A stretch of 64,000 nt of DNA from Bog-473 sp963755495 (GTDB lineage: Bacteria > Actinomycetota > Acidimicrobiia > Acidimicrobiales > RAAP-2): positions 1 to 64,000 of the forward strand of contig CAVWJS010000003.1 of assembly GCA_963755495.1 (NCBI GenBank). Direction: 5' to 3'. The notes beneath the pieces are model-generated. The model was not told the DNA's origin. It saw only the letters and a program-made list of their open reading frames with translations, and did not search any database. Positions within the stretch are counted from its first letter, which is position 1. Each line of letters opens with the position of its first letter. Below, piece after piece: positions 39,198 to 47,298 of the stretch. The position numbers and the translations under genes are program-made.

Positions 39198-39944
39198 ATG
39201 AAGCATTTCCAGCGCCATAGAGGCACGGTCACCATTGCCGCTGCGGTCCTTGCCCCCCTTGGGGTCGTCGGGATACTGGTGCCCTTCCGCACAACGTTCG
39301 CCGACGCTGCTTCGAGCCTCGTGATTGTGGCTGTCATCGTCGCTGTCGCCGTCGTAGGGAATCGGACAGCAGGAATTCTCGCCACGATCTCTTCGACATT
39401 GTGGTTCGACCTCTTCTTGACCCGTCCGTACGAACGATTGACGATCACCCACCGTACCGATATTGAAACGGCGCTCAGCCTTTTGGTCGTCGGCGTGGTC
39501 GTCACTGAACTCGCCGCACGAAATCGCCATCACCACTCCATCGCGACCAAGGAGTCGGTCTACGTCGCGCTCATGTATCGATTCTCCGAATTCGTGACCT
39601 CGGGTGCTCCAGCGGCTGAAGTACTGGCGCGAGCCGAGCACGAGCTCACCAACCTTTTGGGTCTGAGGAGCTGTCGCTTTGAGTATGGAGCTGGTCCACA
39701 CCCGCGACTGACCATGGAACACGATGCCCGTGTCTTCCTGGGAGGGAATCTTTGGGCGGTTGAGGATGTGGGTCTACCCGGGCCCGAAATAGAGCTGCTC
39801 GTCCATGGGCGCGGAAATTTGCTTGGCCGTTTCGTCCTCACGCCCACTCCAGGGTTGCCGGTCCCGATCCAGCCACGAGTCGTCGCAGTCGCACTAGTCG
39901 ACCAAGTCGGTGCGGCTTTGTCTCCCCAGTTGCGTTCCGCCTAG
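39198..39944 (+). CDS. DUF4118-type membrane protein (KdpD-like sensor without kinase)
   Basis: The 248-residue protein starts with about three to four closely packed membrane helices: TIAAAVLAPLGVVGILV, SLVIVAVIVAVAVVG, ILATISSTLWFDLFLTRPYE, and LSLLVVGVVVTELAAR. The LWFDLFLTRPY segment is characteristic of the KdpD membrane region (DUF4118). Residues about 110-245 form a cytosolic GAF-like domain (ALMYRFSEFVTSGAPAAEVLARAEHELTNLLG). There is no histidine-kinase dimerisation or ATPase domain and no kdp genes nearby, so signalling, if any, must go through another protein. Confidence 0.78.
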   Translation: MKHFQRHRGTVTIAAAVLAPLGVVGILVPFRTTFADAASSLVIVAVIVAVAVVGNRTAGILATISSTLWFDLFLTRPYERLTITHRTDIETALSLLVVGVVVTELAARNRHHHSIATKESVYVALMYRFSEFVTSGAPAAEVLARAEHELTNLLGLRSCRFEYGAGPHPRLTMEHDARVFLGGNLWAVEDVGLPGPEIELLVHGRGNLLGRFVLTPTPGLPVPIQPRVVAVALVDQVGAALSPQLRSA

Positions 39945-40021
39945 CCCGGACGCGCCTCCATCCCGGTCTGCAGGAGTGCCGGGCCGGGGTGGCCGGGCCC
40001 TCCTCCTAGAAAATGGCGTGC

Positions 40022-40486
40022 TTAGGCGCCACGTCGCTCTCGCCGCGCCGGATGAAGAGCCCCATCCCTGCGCCGATGAAAGCCACGCAGAAGGGCCAGG
40101 GTGTTGGGGAGAAGCAGAGCACCAAAGGCACCCTGCACGCCTCGCACGAGGATTACGCCATTTATGGTCCCCACCAATCCAATGGCCAGAGAAGAGGTCG
40201 AAAAGCCGATCACACCGATGAGGAACACGCGACGTCGGCCGAAGTGATCCCCCAGCTTGCCGCCAAGGATCAGCGCTACCGCGATTACCAACAAGTACGC
40301 ATTGGTGACCCACTGGAGGTCCGCCAGGGACGCATGCAGATCTCGTCCAATGAAGGGATTGGCTACCGCAACCACCGACCCGTCGTTGCCGACCATGATC
40401 ACACCCATCGCAAGAATCACCAGGGTCATCCAAGGTCGGTCGCGCCACCGAGAAGATGACGATGTCGCCGGCTCAATGTCGATCAA
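40022..40486 (-). pseudogene. Truncated MFS drug exporter (DHA2/EmrB type), N-terminal remnant
   Basis: The first about 135 residues match 14-helix multidrug exporters: LVILAMGVIMVGNDGSVVAVA, DLQWVTNAYLLVIAVALILGGKLGDHFGRRRVFLIG (motif A; about residues 56-92) and GVQGAFGALLLPNTLALLRG. After the fourth helix the sequence changes to an unrelated Arg-rich tail and stops at 40022. The remaining ten helices are missing from the window. It is a decayed copy, though the first part is intact and starts with an ATG at 40486. Confidence 0.8.
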
Positions 40487-40680
40487 CTGGTCGTCCCCAC
40501 TCCTAAAGCTGATGGTCCAGATTCACTATGGCAGAAACTGTCATTGATGGGCAATGCAGTGATCACACGCACGGGAACGAGTGTTCGCAGCAGACCAAGA
40601 GCGGCACGCGGCGGTCTATGACCTCAATTGGGTGGTAGTTGATACCTCGTTGGGCCACCTGAGACTCAGCTATTCCATCC

Positions 40681-41595
40681 TTGGTGCCCATGGCGACGAT
40701 GATGCCCGGGGACCGGGGCGAGCAGTACCTTCGACGGGTGCTCGAGCATGTGCCCGATGCGGTCATTGCCACGGACACTTATGGCCAGGTTACTTTTGCC
40801 AATTCCGCCGCCCAAGAGCTTTACGGCATCGCGGGCGAGGACGCGCTCGGACATAACATCGCAGAGCTGCTCGCCAAGTTCGACACGGAAGGGCGCACTG
40901 ATGTCGATGACATCACGGCCATGGTCGCCCCCGATGGTCAGTGGCGTGGCGAACTCACGCAGCGTTCCCTCGATGGCCGGGACCTCCTCGTAGAGGTATC
41001 GGTATCGCGATTGCAGAACGACGACGCAACGGTTCTGGGCTCGGTCAGCATCGTGCGCGAAATAAGCGATCGCAAAGCCGCGGAACGTCAGATCTCCTAC
41101 CAGGCCACCCACGACGGCTTGACGGGACTCCTTAATCGGACGGCGTTCCTCGCGGAGCTGGACAGCTCAGTCACCTCAGGACGGAATCCCACGCTTGTCT
41201 TCTTGGATCTCAACGGGTTCAAGGCCATTAATGATCTCCATGGCCATCATCAGGGGGACGAGATACTCCGAGTGATCGGGGGCCGACTCTCTGGAGCGAT
41301 CCGCCCGGGCGACGCGGCCGGACGTTTTGGCGGCGACGAGTTCGTGCTCCTGGTGCACGATCTCACCGAACAAGCCGCAACAGAGTCGTACCTCGAGCGC
41401 ATCATGACCATCCTCACCGATCCCGTCCGCCGCGGGGGCGCATTGCACATCGTGGGTGTAAGCGTCGGCGTGGCGCATTTCAGGCCGGAGGACAACCCGG
41501 ACACCCTTATCCGACGTGCGGACAAGGCAATGTACGACGCCAAACGGTCTACTGAAGTGGCGTCCGCGTACCGGACGGCTGGCAACGGGGCATAG
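40681..41595 (+). CDS. PAS-GGDEF diguanylate cyclase
   Basis: A 304-residue cytosolic protein that should make cyclic di-GMP from GTP. Residues about 15-135 are a PAS sensor domain (YLRRVLEHVPDAVIATDTYG, NSAAQELYGIAGEDALGHNI, REISDRKAAERQI). Residues about 140-295 are a GGDEF domain: YQATHDGLTGLLNRTAFLAE, FLDLNGFKAINDLHGHHQGD, and an intact active site RFGGDEFVLL. An RxxD inhibitory site (RPGD) lies exactly five residues before GGDEF, so product feedback is likely. The domain ends RADKAMYDAKR. The start may be 40681 or an ATG shortly after. An EAL-domain remnant lies 7 kb away. Confidence 0.92.
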   Translation: MVPMATMMPGDRGEQYLRRVLEHVPDAVIATDTYGQVTFANSAAQELYGIAGEDALGHNIAELLAKFDTEGRTDVDDITAMVAPDGQWRGELTQRSLDGRDLLVEVSVSRLQNDDATVLGSVSIVREISDRKAAERQISYQATHDGLTGLLNRTAFLAELDSSVTSGRNPTLVFLDLNGFKAINDLHGHHQGDEILRVIGGRLSGAIRPGDAAGRFGGDEFVLLVHDLTEQAATESYLERIMTILTDPVRRGGALHIVGVSVGVAHFRPEDNPDTLIRRADKAMYDAKRSTEVASAYRTAGNGA

Positions 41596-41695
41596 CGAGT
41601 TTGCCCTGATCGTCTCCCGACGAGAAACAGAGAACTCTTGACGCACTTGCGAGTACTCCCAGCAGGCAGCACCCACAACATTTAACAGGTTACCC

Positions 41696-41726
41696 TTGAC
41701 CGAAAGATTCGGTTAGCCTAACTTTT
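41696..41726 (+). promoter_or_regulatory. Promoter overlapped by a DtxR/IdeR iron box
   Basis: TTGACC (41696-41701) and TAACTT (41719-41724) are 17 bases apart. The perfect palindrome GTTAG-C-CTAAC (41712-41722) overlaps the -10. The extended 19-mer at 41708-41726 agrees with the consensus TTAGGTTAGCCTAACCTAA at 15 positions. Transcription would start at about the ATG (41731), giving a leaderless mRNA. A metal-loaded DtxR-type repressor bound here would block RNA polymerase. Confidence 0.8.
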
Positions 41727-41730
41727 CAGT

Positions 41731-42033
41731 ATGCCTGGTGATGGACTTGGGAGCATACGGAGCAGTGGTGCAGGCACTGACAGCGCGAGCCGCACTGGCC
41801 TGCGCAGGGTCGACTGGGTGCGCCTGACTGAAGACGGAGGCACCTGCCGGGCTGAAGCGGTCGGAATCAGTTTTCGACTCCCTGCGACGCGTGCCATTCC
41901 GCTGGCGCTGGCAGCCGATCTGATCGCCTCGGGAGTTCCGCATGTGCGGATCACGGAGCACTCTCCGTGTCCGACGGTGGCGCGGAGCGCCTACGATCTG
42001 TTGGTCAGTTGGCCACCGGTGAGGAGACCATGA
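41731..42033 (+). CDS. Hypothetical protein under an iron box
   Basis: A 100-residue protein whose ATG lies 8 bases after the iron-box palindrome. The first 25 residues are low complexity; the rest (RVDWVRLTEDGGTCRAEAVG, SFRLPATRAIPLALAADLIA, HVRITEH) looks like a small alpha/beta domain. I recognise no family and no membrane helix or metal-binding cluster beyond two separate cysteines. Its stop overlaps the ATG of a 27-residue frame (ATGA), which in turn overlaps the regulator gene. The three are therefore likely one iron-controlled operon. A role in metal homeostasis is inferred only from this context. Confidence 0.65.
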   Translation: MPGDGLGSIRSSGAGTDSASRTGLRRVDWVRLTEDGGTCRAEAVGISFRLPATRAIPLALAADLIASGVPHVRITEHSPCPTVARSAYDLLVSWPPVRRP

Positions 42034-42113
42034 GGCGAGAAGAACAGGTGCAACTGACGTGGACGGGCCAGATCGGAGAGGCCCACTACCTGGCCCAGCA
42101 GATTCGTGGTTAG
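42030..42113 (+). CDS. Possible 27-residue coupled peptide
   Basis: An ATG at 42030 overlaps the preceding stop as ATGA and follows a GAGGAG site, giving MRREEQVQLTWTGQIGEAHY plus seven more residues and a TAG at 42111-42113. That TAG overlaps the start region of the DtxR gene (GTG at 42106). The overlaps on both sides are what a coupled micro-ORF would show. The composition is polar, with no membrane helix. It could also be a chance frame; there is no homology evidence. Confidence 0.4.
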   Translation: MRREEQVQLTWTGQIGEAHYLAQQIRG

Positions 42114-42807
42114 CCCAACCCTTCATCCCGAGAGCTCGCAACCGGTCGAGCATCATCCTCCAGTCGAGGAGTACCTACAGACCATCGAGTCTTTGATCGA
42201 GGAAGGAACCCCGGTCCTTCAGGCCAGGATTGCCGAGCGCCTGGGTAAGTCAGCCCCCTCGGTCTCCGAGATGCTTGATCGCCTCCGCTCCGACGGATAC
42301 GTCAGGCGAAGTGGGCGGAACATCACGTTGACAAAGCAGGGGCGGGCTGTCGCGCAGAGTGTTATCCGTAAGCATCGACTCGCTGAGCGGCTGCTCGTCG
42401 ACATCATCGGCCTCCCTTGGCACCTCGTGCATGAAGAGGCGGGTCGCTGGGAGCACGTGATGTCAGACGAGGTCGAGACTCGGCTCGTTGCATTGCTCGG
42501 GGACCCTGGCACGTGCCCGCACGGTAATCCGATCCCGGGGAGCGCAAATCGAGGCTCCGTCCCCACCCCGCAACTGCGCCTCGCCGAGGCGATGCCGGGC
42601 CAGACGGTTCGATTCGAGAGGCTGACCGAAGCAGTCGAGCAAGACGGCGCTTCCTTGCGCTACCTCGACGAGGCTGGATTCATTCCAGGTACGACAGCAA
42701 CCGTCACCACGCGCAGCCCAGACGGAACGCTGATGCTCGACGTTGACGGGCGGATGCTCGCTCTGGGCAGCGAACTCTGTCAGCGGTTATTCGTCGTTGC
42801 CGCGTAG
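42106..42807 (+). CDS. DtxR/IdeR-MntR-family metal-dependent repressor
   Basis: A 233-residue metalloregulator. After a variable 20-residue start, the winged helix reads VEEYLQTIESLIEEG, IAERLGKSAPSVSEMLDRLRSDGYV and ITLTKQGRAVAQSVIRKHRLAERLL. The dimerisation/metal region contains the typical VHEEAGRWEHVMSDEVETRL with CPHGNPIPG. A C-terminal SH3-like (FeoA-type) domain follows (AMPGQTVRFERLTE to the end). Length and the third domain favour the DtxR/IdeR type. IdeR-type boxes at 41712 and 42108 suggest that it senses Fe(II) and controls its own operon; manganese is the alternative. The start is a GTG overlapping the micro-ORF. Confidence 0.92.
   Translation: MVSPTLHPESSQPVEHHPPVEEYLQTIESLIEEGTPVLQARIAERLGKSAPSVSEMLDRLRSDGYVRRSGRNITLTKQGRAVAQSVIRKHRLAERLLVDIIGLPWHLVHEEAGRWEHVMSDEVETRLVALLGDPGTCPHGNPIPGSANRGSVPTPQLRLAEAMPGQTVRFERLTEAVEQDGASLRYLDEAGFIPGTTATVTTRSPDGTLMLDVDGRMLALGSELCQRLFVVAA
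42108..42120 (+). promoter_or_regulatory. Second DtxR/IdeR-like box at the regulator's start codon
   Basis: GGTTAGCCCAACC differs by one base from the palindrome GGTTAGCCTAACC and sits two bases into the dtxR coding start (GTG 42106). Binding here would add local autoregulation. Because it lies in coding DNA and the match is imperfect, it is less certain than the box at 41712. Confidence 0.5.
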
Positions 42808-42864
42808 ACCTCGGGAGCAATAGGGCGTCGAAGAGGCGCCGTCAAGGAGCGCCAGCGGTCAGCG

Positions 42865-44319
42865 TTATCCCCCGATATTGACCTGCTCCGACTGCGCGAG
42901 CAACGCCGCTCGATCTGCGGGCAAGATGTAGCCGGCGGCGATCGCCCGGTTCAAGCTGACCTTGTAGGCGGCGACGTACGCCGTGTTTGACCCATAAAGC
43001 GATTGGAGCTGGATAGGCGAAAAAGGAGTGGTCGAACCAAAGAGTGAGCACGTGACGCTCGATCCCGGTGGTGTGACATTGCTCAACGTCGCTATCGGCA
43101 CATCGACGGCCGGCGTCCGTACCCCGCCGATGACATTGCCGTGCGAGTCGGTGTCAAAAACGGTTGGGTTGAGGCTCTTCAACTGGATGCGTGGTGGTGA
43201 GGGAGGTTGGACGCCTTTCGTCACCCATCGGTCGAAGGCAGCAAATGCCGCTTGAACGACAAGGTGCTGGGGACCATCGTTAATTGACCAGGTGCATCCG
43301 AGACTTGAGGCATACCCCCCCACGATCCACGCGTCGGCGTGCGACGTTCCCGCTATCTCCCACGTGCGGATCATCTTCGTATCCGGCTGTTGCGCCAGTG
43401 CATAACCGAGCGCGAGGTCTGTTTGCGTCTCAGACATAAACACCGGCACGGAAGTATCCGTACGTATGTGCACAGGTTTCGACGCTTGGGCCGACGTAAT
43501 CCCTGATCCATTCAGCGGTGCCGCGCCACCCCCCCGGCTATGAATGAATATCCCATCGAAGGTATGGGTGCGAGGTTGAATGGCATCCGCGAAGGTGGTC
43601 AGATACGCGGCTGACTGCGACTCTCCAACGGCAACCACGTAATGCGGGCGGAGAGTCCCGAGCACTGGCACCTTCGGTGAACGCAGTCCGGCTCCGATCT
43701 GAGCGAAGATATCTTCTGCATACTGATCTCCGGGTTGGTGGAGTGAGCCGTAGCGGGACGGCTCCTGGTTCACAAACCCGACCGCGTTGTCACCCAGGAG
43801 CGAAGTGCCGCCATTCACCCCGAGGGACTGGGCCGACACGGCCACGTAGGCGTAACCGGCGCTCATCAGATAGGGATTGAGGTAGTCCCAGTCCGGAGCG
43901 GACTCCCCTCCGGATTCGTTCATCCACTCGACGACGACCGTACCGTTGAACTTGCTGGCTTTAGCGGGGCGGCGCACGATGATCCGAGTCCGGTAGGCAG
44001 CCGAGGTTCCAGGCTTAATCGACCACCTTCCGTTGCTCGGTGATGCGGTGGCGACGAGGGCACGAGCAGTGCCCGCAGCAATGAACTCCTGCTCGACGTA
44101 GTCATAGGTGGCCAGACCCGTAGGAAGCGCCGTCTCCGGTTCGATGATCTTGCCGGCCACCAGAGGACCCGAGAAAGTGGCACGAGCGGTGTAGACACTC
44201 GGGGTTGTGGCCGCCGCCTGTGCGCCCGCGAGGAGGGCAATGCCTGGAGTGACCAAGGCGAAGGGGGCGATCCAAGCCCAAAACCGGCCGAAACGTGAGC
44301 CACGTCGCGTCATTCTCAT
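42865..44319 (-). CDS. Secreted alpha/beta-hydrolase-domain protein
   Basis: A 484-residue exported protein. The N-terminus is a signal peptide (RFGRFWAWIAPFALVTPGIALLA, cleavage near AQAAA). The mature part resembles the alpha/beta hydrolase domain family found in many actinobacterial secreted proteins: IIVRRPAKASKFNGTVVVEW, the elbow VVAVGESQSAAYLTTF with the likely nucleophile Ser, GIFIHSRGGGAAPL, VFMSETQTDLAL, and a late His in EIAGTSHADAWIV. That provides a Ser-Asp/Glu-His set. It should act outside the cell on an ester or amide; the substrate is unknown. A 7-bp inverted repeat lies upstream at 44364-44388. Confidence 0.8.
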   Translation of the reverse strand: MRMTRRGSRFGRFWAWIAPFALVTPGIALLAGAQAAATTPSVYTARATFSGPLVAGKIIEPETALPTGLATYDYVEQEFIAAGTARALVATASPSNGRWSIKPGTSAAYRTRIIVRRPAKASKFNGTVVVEWMNESGGESAPDWDYLNPYLMSAGYAYVAVSAQSLGVNGGTSLLGDNAVGFVNQEPSRYGSLHQPGDQYAEDIFAQIGAGLRSPKVPVLGTLRPHYVVAVGESQSAAYLTTFADAIQPRTHTFDGIFIHSRGGGAAPLNGSGITSAQASKPVHIRTDTSVPVFMSETQTDLALGYALAQQPDTKMIRTWEIAGTSHADAWIVGGYASSLGCTWSINDGPQHLVVQAAFAAFDRWVTKGVQPPSPPRIQLKSLNPTVFDTDSHGNVIGGVRTPAVDVPIATLSNVTPPGSSVTCSLFGSTTPFSPIQLQSLYGSNTAYVAAYKVSLNRAIAAGYILPADRAALLAQSEQVNIGG

Positions 44320-44683
44320 GCCCCCTCGATTGCACCGGACTGGCGCCCATCAACGACGTTTCTGACGTCCCCATTAATTTCGGACGTCACCATAACTTAG
44401 AACGCCGGCCAGGCGCGAGGGCCGGGCGGGGTGACGACCACCGAAATTGCCTGCAATCGCGTTACCAAGCGCTGTACTTTGTGACGCCTCGGCTCGGCTC
44501 GGGGTTTCCCCAAAGGAAAACGTCTCGCTCGAAACGGATTTAAGATCAGCCGTTGCGCGTGCTCTGCGCAGACGCCAGACACGCCGATGCTCGAGCATTT
44601 TCACGAGGCGCATGCCGACGGACTGAGCAAGACGGTAATTTAGGTTTCGTCTTCCATGTTTATTTCACTGCGAAGGGACACAG
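44320..44683. other. Divergent intergenic region with a GACGTCC inverted repeat
   Basis: About 364 bases between two divergent genes for secreted hydrolases. GACGTCC (44364-44370) and GGACGTC (44382-44388) form an inverted repeat with an 11-base AT-rich centre, a plausible operator about 45 bases upstream of the alpha/beta hydrolase start. Short open frames on the minus strand here are not protein-like. I see nothing else. Confidence 0.45.
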
Positions 44684-45547
44684 ATGGAACGAAGGTCACG
44701 AGTAGGCCGAGGCGTGTTGGCAGCAGCCGTGCTGATTCCTCTGTTGCTACTGGGCCAATCGCTTTTCGTCGCTAGTTCCGGTGCGACGACCAAGGTCAAG
44801 TTGCCGGCCGGTGCGCAGTACGTGGCCATGGGGAGTTCGTACGGGGCGGGATTCGACATTCAGCCCCAAGAACCAGGCGACCCGGGAAGTTGCGGGCGTT
44901 CGGAAGTCGACTATCCCCACCTCGTCGCGGCGAAACTGCACCTGCAACTCGACGATGTGACCTGCGGCGGAGCGACGACCGCCAACGCTCTGACGACACC
45001 GCAAGGTTCAAATCCTCCTCAGATTGACGCCGTCACTTCGCAGACGCGCCTGGTGACGATGACCATCGGAGGGAACGACGTTAACTACATCGTCACCGCC
45101 ATTGAGTGCGGAATACCGAGTTTGCACTGTGCCAGGACAGCCAACACGGCCCAGATTGACGCCGCCTTTACGGCACTCCCAAATTCTTTGAGCCAACTCA
45201 TTCAGGCCATTCGGGCCAAGGCTCCAAAGGTCACCGTTGTCCTCGTCACCTACCTCCGGCTCGTGCCTCCCACGCCGTGCGCGGCCCTGGAGTACACACC
45301 GGCCGCAACCCGTCTGGTCGCATCCATAGGCCAACGACTCGAGCACGTCTTTGTCAGCGTGGCCAAGGCGGACCACATCATTCTGGTGGATCCATATGCC
45401 ATCGGGGCGAAGCATGGGCCGTGTGCCAAGGGCAGTCAGAAGTGGATAGCCGGTCTCACCCCAACCAACGGGTTTGAATACCACCCAACAGCGGCTGGCC
45501 ATCGACAGATGGCGTACATGGTGGAACAGGTGTTAGGAGGATCGTGA
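44684..45547 (+). CDS. Secreted SGNH/GDSL hydrolase
   Basis: A 287-residue exported esterase/lipase-like protein. The signal peptide is VLAAAVLIPLLLLGQSLFVA. Block I is YVAMGSSYGAG, where Ser52 replaces the Ser of GDS and the Asp is changed. Block III is VTMTIGGNDVNY with the oxyanion Asn, and block V is FEYHPTAAGHRQM with the catalytic His. This is the pattern of actinobacterial secreted SGNH lipases with several disulfides (cysteines at GSCGRS, VTCGG, IECG, LHCAR, TPCAA, GPCAK). It acts on ester bonds outside the cell. It is divergent from the alpha/beta hydrolase gene. Confidence 0.88.
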   Translation: MERRSRVGRGVLAAAVLIPLLLLGQSLFVASSGATTKVKLPAGAQYVAMGSSYGAGFDIQPQEPGDPGSCGRSEVDYPHLVAAKLHLQLDDVTCGGATTANALTTPQGSNPPQIDAVTSQTRLVTMTIGGNDVNYIVTAIECGIPSLHCARTANTAQIDAAFTALPNSLSQLIQAIRAKAPKVTVVLVTYLRLVPPTPCAALEYTPAATRLVASIGQRLEHVFVSVAKADHIILVDPYAIGAKHGPCAKGSQKWIAGLTPTNGFEYHPTAAGHRQMAYMVEQVLGGS

Positions 45548-45565
45548 CGCGCAACTCCGGTCGAC

Positions 45566-46516
45566 CTAGGCGCCGGTGGCAACCACCTCGCCCTCGGCGA
45601 CCTCCTCGAAGTCGGGAGTAACCCGAAGCTTGTAGCCGTGCTCGCCTCGACCGAGGTCGATCAGTGCGACGGCGCGTTTGGCCGCTTCGCCAATCAGGTC
45701 CAGCAAAAGAATGAGACCCGGCGAGTATCGACTGAAGTCGGGATCGTAGGTGGGAAACCACCACGACAACCGGTCTGAGCTCAGGAGACCGAGATGGGCT
45801 GCCACAAGCTGATCGCCTGCGCGCAGGACGCCCAGAGCACCAGCGCAATCCGGGTCGGAAGACTGCGCCAAGTTGGCCAACGTCTCGACAATCCACGGTT
45901 CGGCGAACCGGTCCCAGGCACCGGTCCGGGCGTACTGTTCAGACTTCCAGCGACTCAGGTGTTCGATGTCACGGCTGCGCTGCGTGCTCTGCCACTCAAC
46001 AACCACGGGACCTCTCTCGCGCTCGAGCTTGCGGCGGCGGCGGCCTACCTGGGCCAGAAGGTCCCTGGAGTGGGTCCGGAGGCGATCCAGGAACTGCTCG
46101 TGCCCAGCTCGCAAGTCGACGAAGGGAGCCCGGTGGCGCTGCCGGTGGTAGCTGACGAACGGTTGCTGGCTTACGAGGAGGTGGTCGAACTGCCACGAGT
46201 CCAGACCGGCCGCGACGATGAGTTCGCGGGCATTGAAGGCCAAGTCGGGCGCACAGATCACGGCTTGGGCATCCGCAATGGTCGCCCCGATGGGTCTACC
46301 GACCCGGTCGGGGCCGACCTGGAAGGCCAGAAATCCACATATCCCCGAACCGCCATCGAGCACTGCCACGCGCGCGTCGTCTCGCGTCTGACCGATGACC
46401 TGAGTGAACTCCCACGAGAGGAACGGGCTGCTGAGCGAAGACTGCCGCGCGAAGGACTCCCAAAGCCGTCGTTCGTCAGGTCCGAGCTCGCTGGGGCGAA
46501 CCACCGTCACCTTCAC
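45566..46516 (-). CDS. CelD/BcsL-type GNAT acyltransferase
   Basis: A 316-residue protein of the FemAB/GNAT-like acyltransferase superfamily often annotated as CelD/BcsL. Characteristic segments are SSPFLSWEFTQVIG near the N-terminus, FDHLLVSQQPFVSYH, the basic GRRRRKLERERGPV, LSRWKSEQYARTGAWD and LGVLRAGDQLVAAHLGL. The late WWFPTYDPDFSRYSPGLILLLDLI and LGRGEHGYKLRV are the usual acceptor/CoA region of this group. It probably N- or O-acylates a sugar or glycoconjugate. It is the third gene of a minus-strand operon with a glycosyltransferase and a PIG-L deacetylase, 26 bases after the latter. Confidence 0.82.
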   Translation of the reverse strand: MKVTVVRPSELGPDERRLWESFARQSSLSSPFLSWEFTQVIGQTRDDARVAVLDGGSGICGFLAFQVGPDRVGRPIGATIADAQAVICAPDLAFNARELIVAAGLDSWQFDHLLVSQQPFVSYHRQRHRAPFVDLRAGHEQFLDRLRTHSRDLLAQVGRRRRKLERERGPVVVEWQSTQRSRDIEHLSRWKSEQYARTGAWDRFAEPWIVETLANLAQSSDPDCAGALGVLRAGDQLVAAHLGLLSSDRLSWWFPTYDPDFSRYSPGLILLLDLIGEAAKRAVALIDLGRGEHGYKLRVTPDFEEVAEGEVVATGA

Positions 46517-46542
46517 ATCGACGTCCCGATACGGACGAGCAC

Positions 46543-47298
46543 TCAGCCAGCCCAGGTCGTAAGGACGCGCCGGAAGGTCGCCTCTACCGTCACCACGGAA
46601 GCGCCGTAACGCCCGAAACCCAACTCTTCATCGTAAAAGCAGGGCAGATCGGCCAACACGTGCCACCGGCCGGGCAGCCGAGCAAACTGTTCCTGAGCTG
46701 GGCGGTGCAACCAGAGGTCGAGGGCCGAGCCTGGCCATACCTGGCTGGTGAACTGGCGCAGCGCACACCCTTTGGTAGCGAGCATCGGCTCACTGATCGA
46801 CACCGGATCGACCGGGTCGTAGATCTCAGGCGTCAACCAACCGAACCGAAGCTCACGAGCCCGGTCGAATCCGTACAGGCCGTACACCCACCATTCCAAA
46901 CTGGCGTCATCGATCATCCGCTCCCGCGCCATGGCCCCGGCCAGATACGTGGCGTCGTGATCAGGATGACCCCGTTGGTATGCGGGTAGGTAGATCCGGG
47001 CGGGCCCAAGAGACGAGATGACGGTACGCAGCGATTCGCAAATGTCCTCCATGGACCGCCAGGCCACCAAATCCTCGAATCCGAGGTCGATGCATTCGAC
47101 ATCGCTCGACAACGACTCCCATGCTTGCGTGCACTCGGCTCTGCGGGTGGCGCGAAGCCCATCCCGGGCGTTACTGGCGGTCCACGGTGGGACACCGTCG
47201 GTAACGTGGATCACCGTTGTCGACGAATCAAAGAGCACGGCTGAGCATCCGAGGACCTCGTCGTCTGGATGAGGAGCCACCACCACTGTCCGAGTCAT
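46543..47298 (-). CDS. PIG-L (LmbE-like) deacetylase
   Basis: A 251-residue zinc-dependent de-N-acetylase. The metal motif VVAPHPDDEVLG lies at the very start (AHPDDE type), and the second metal ligand region is YQRGHPDHDATYLAG. It also has RRAECTQAWESL and DLGFEDLVAW. Members remove acetyl groups from GlcNAc-containing glycolipids or from mycothiol/bacillithiol precursors. The start overlaps the glycosyltransferase stop by four bases (ATGA), so the two are coupled. The setting favours a deacetylase acting on the product of that glycosyltransferase. It is too short and unlike MshB/Mca in context to call it either. Confidence 0.87.
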   Translation of the reverse strand: MTRTVVVAPHPDDEVLGCSAVLFDSSTTVIHVTDGVPPWTASNARDGLRATRRAECTQAWESLSSDVECIDLGFEDLVAWRSMEDICESLRTVISSLGPARIYLPAYQRGHPDHDATYLAGAMARERMIDDASLEWWVYGLYGFDRARELRFGWLTPEIYDPVDPVSISEPMLATKGCALRQFTSQVWPGSALDLWLHRPAQEQFARLPGRWHVLADLPCFYDEELGFGRYGASVVTVEATFRRVLTTWAG

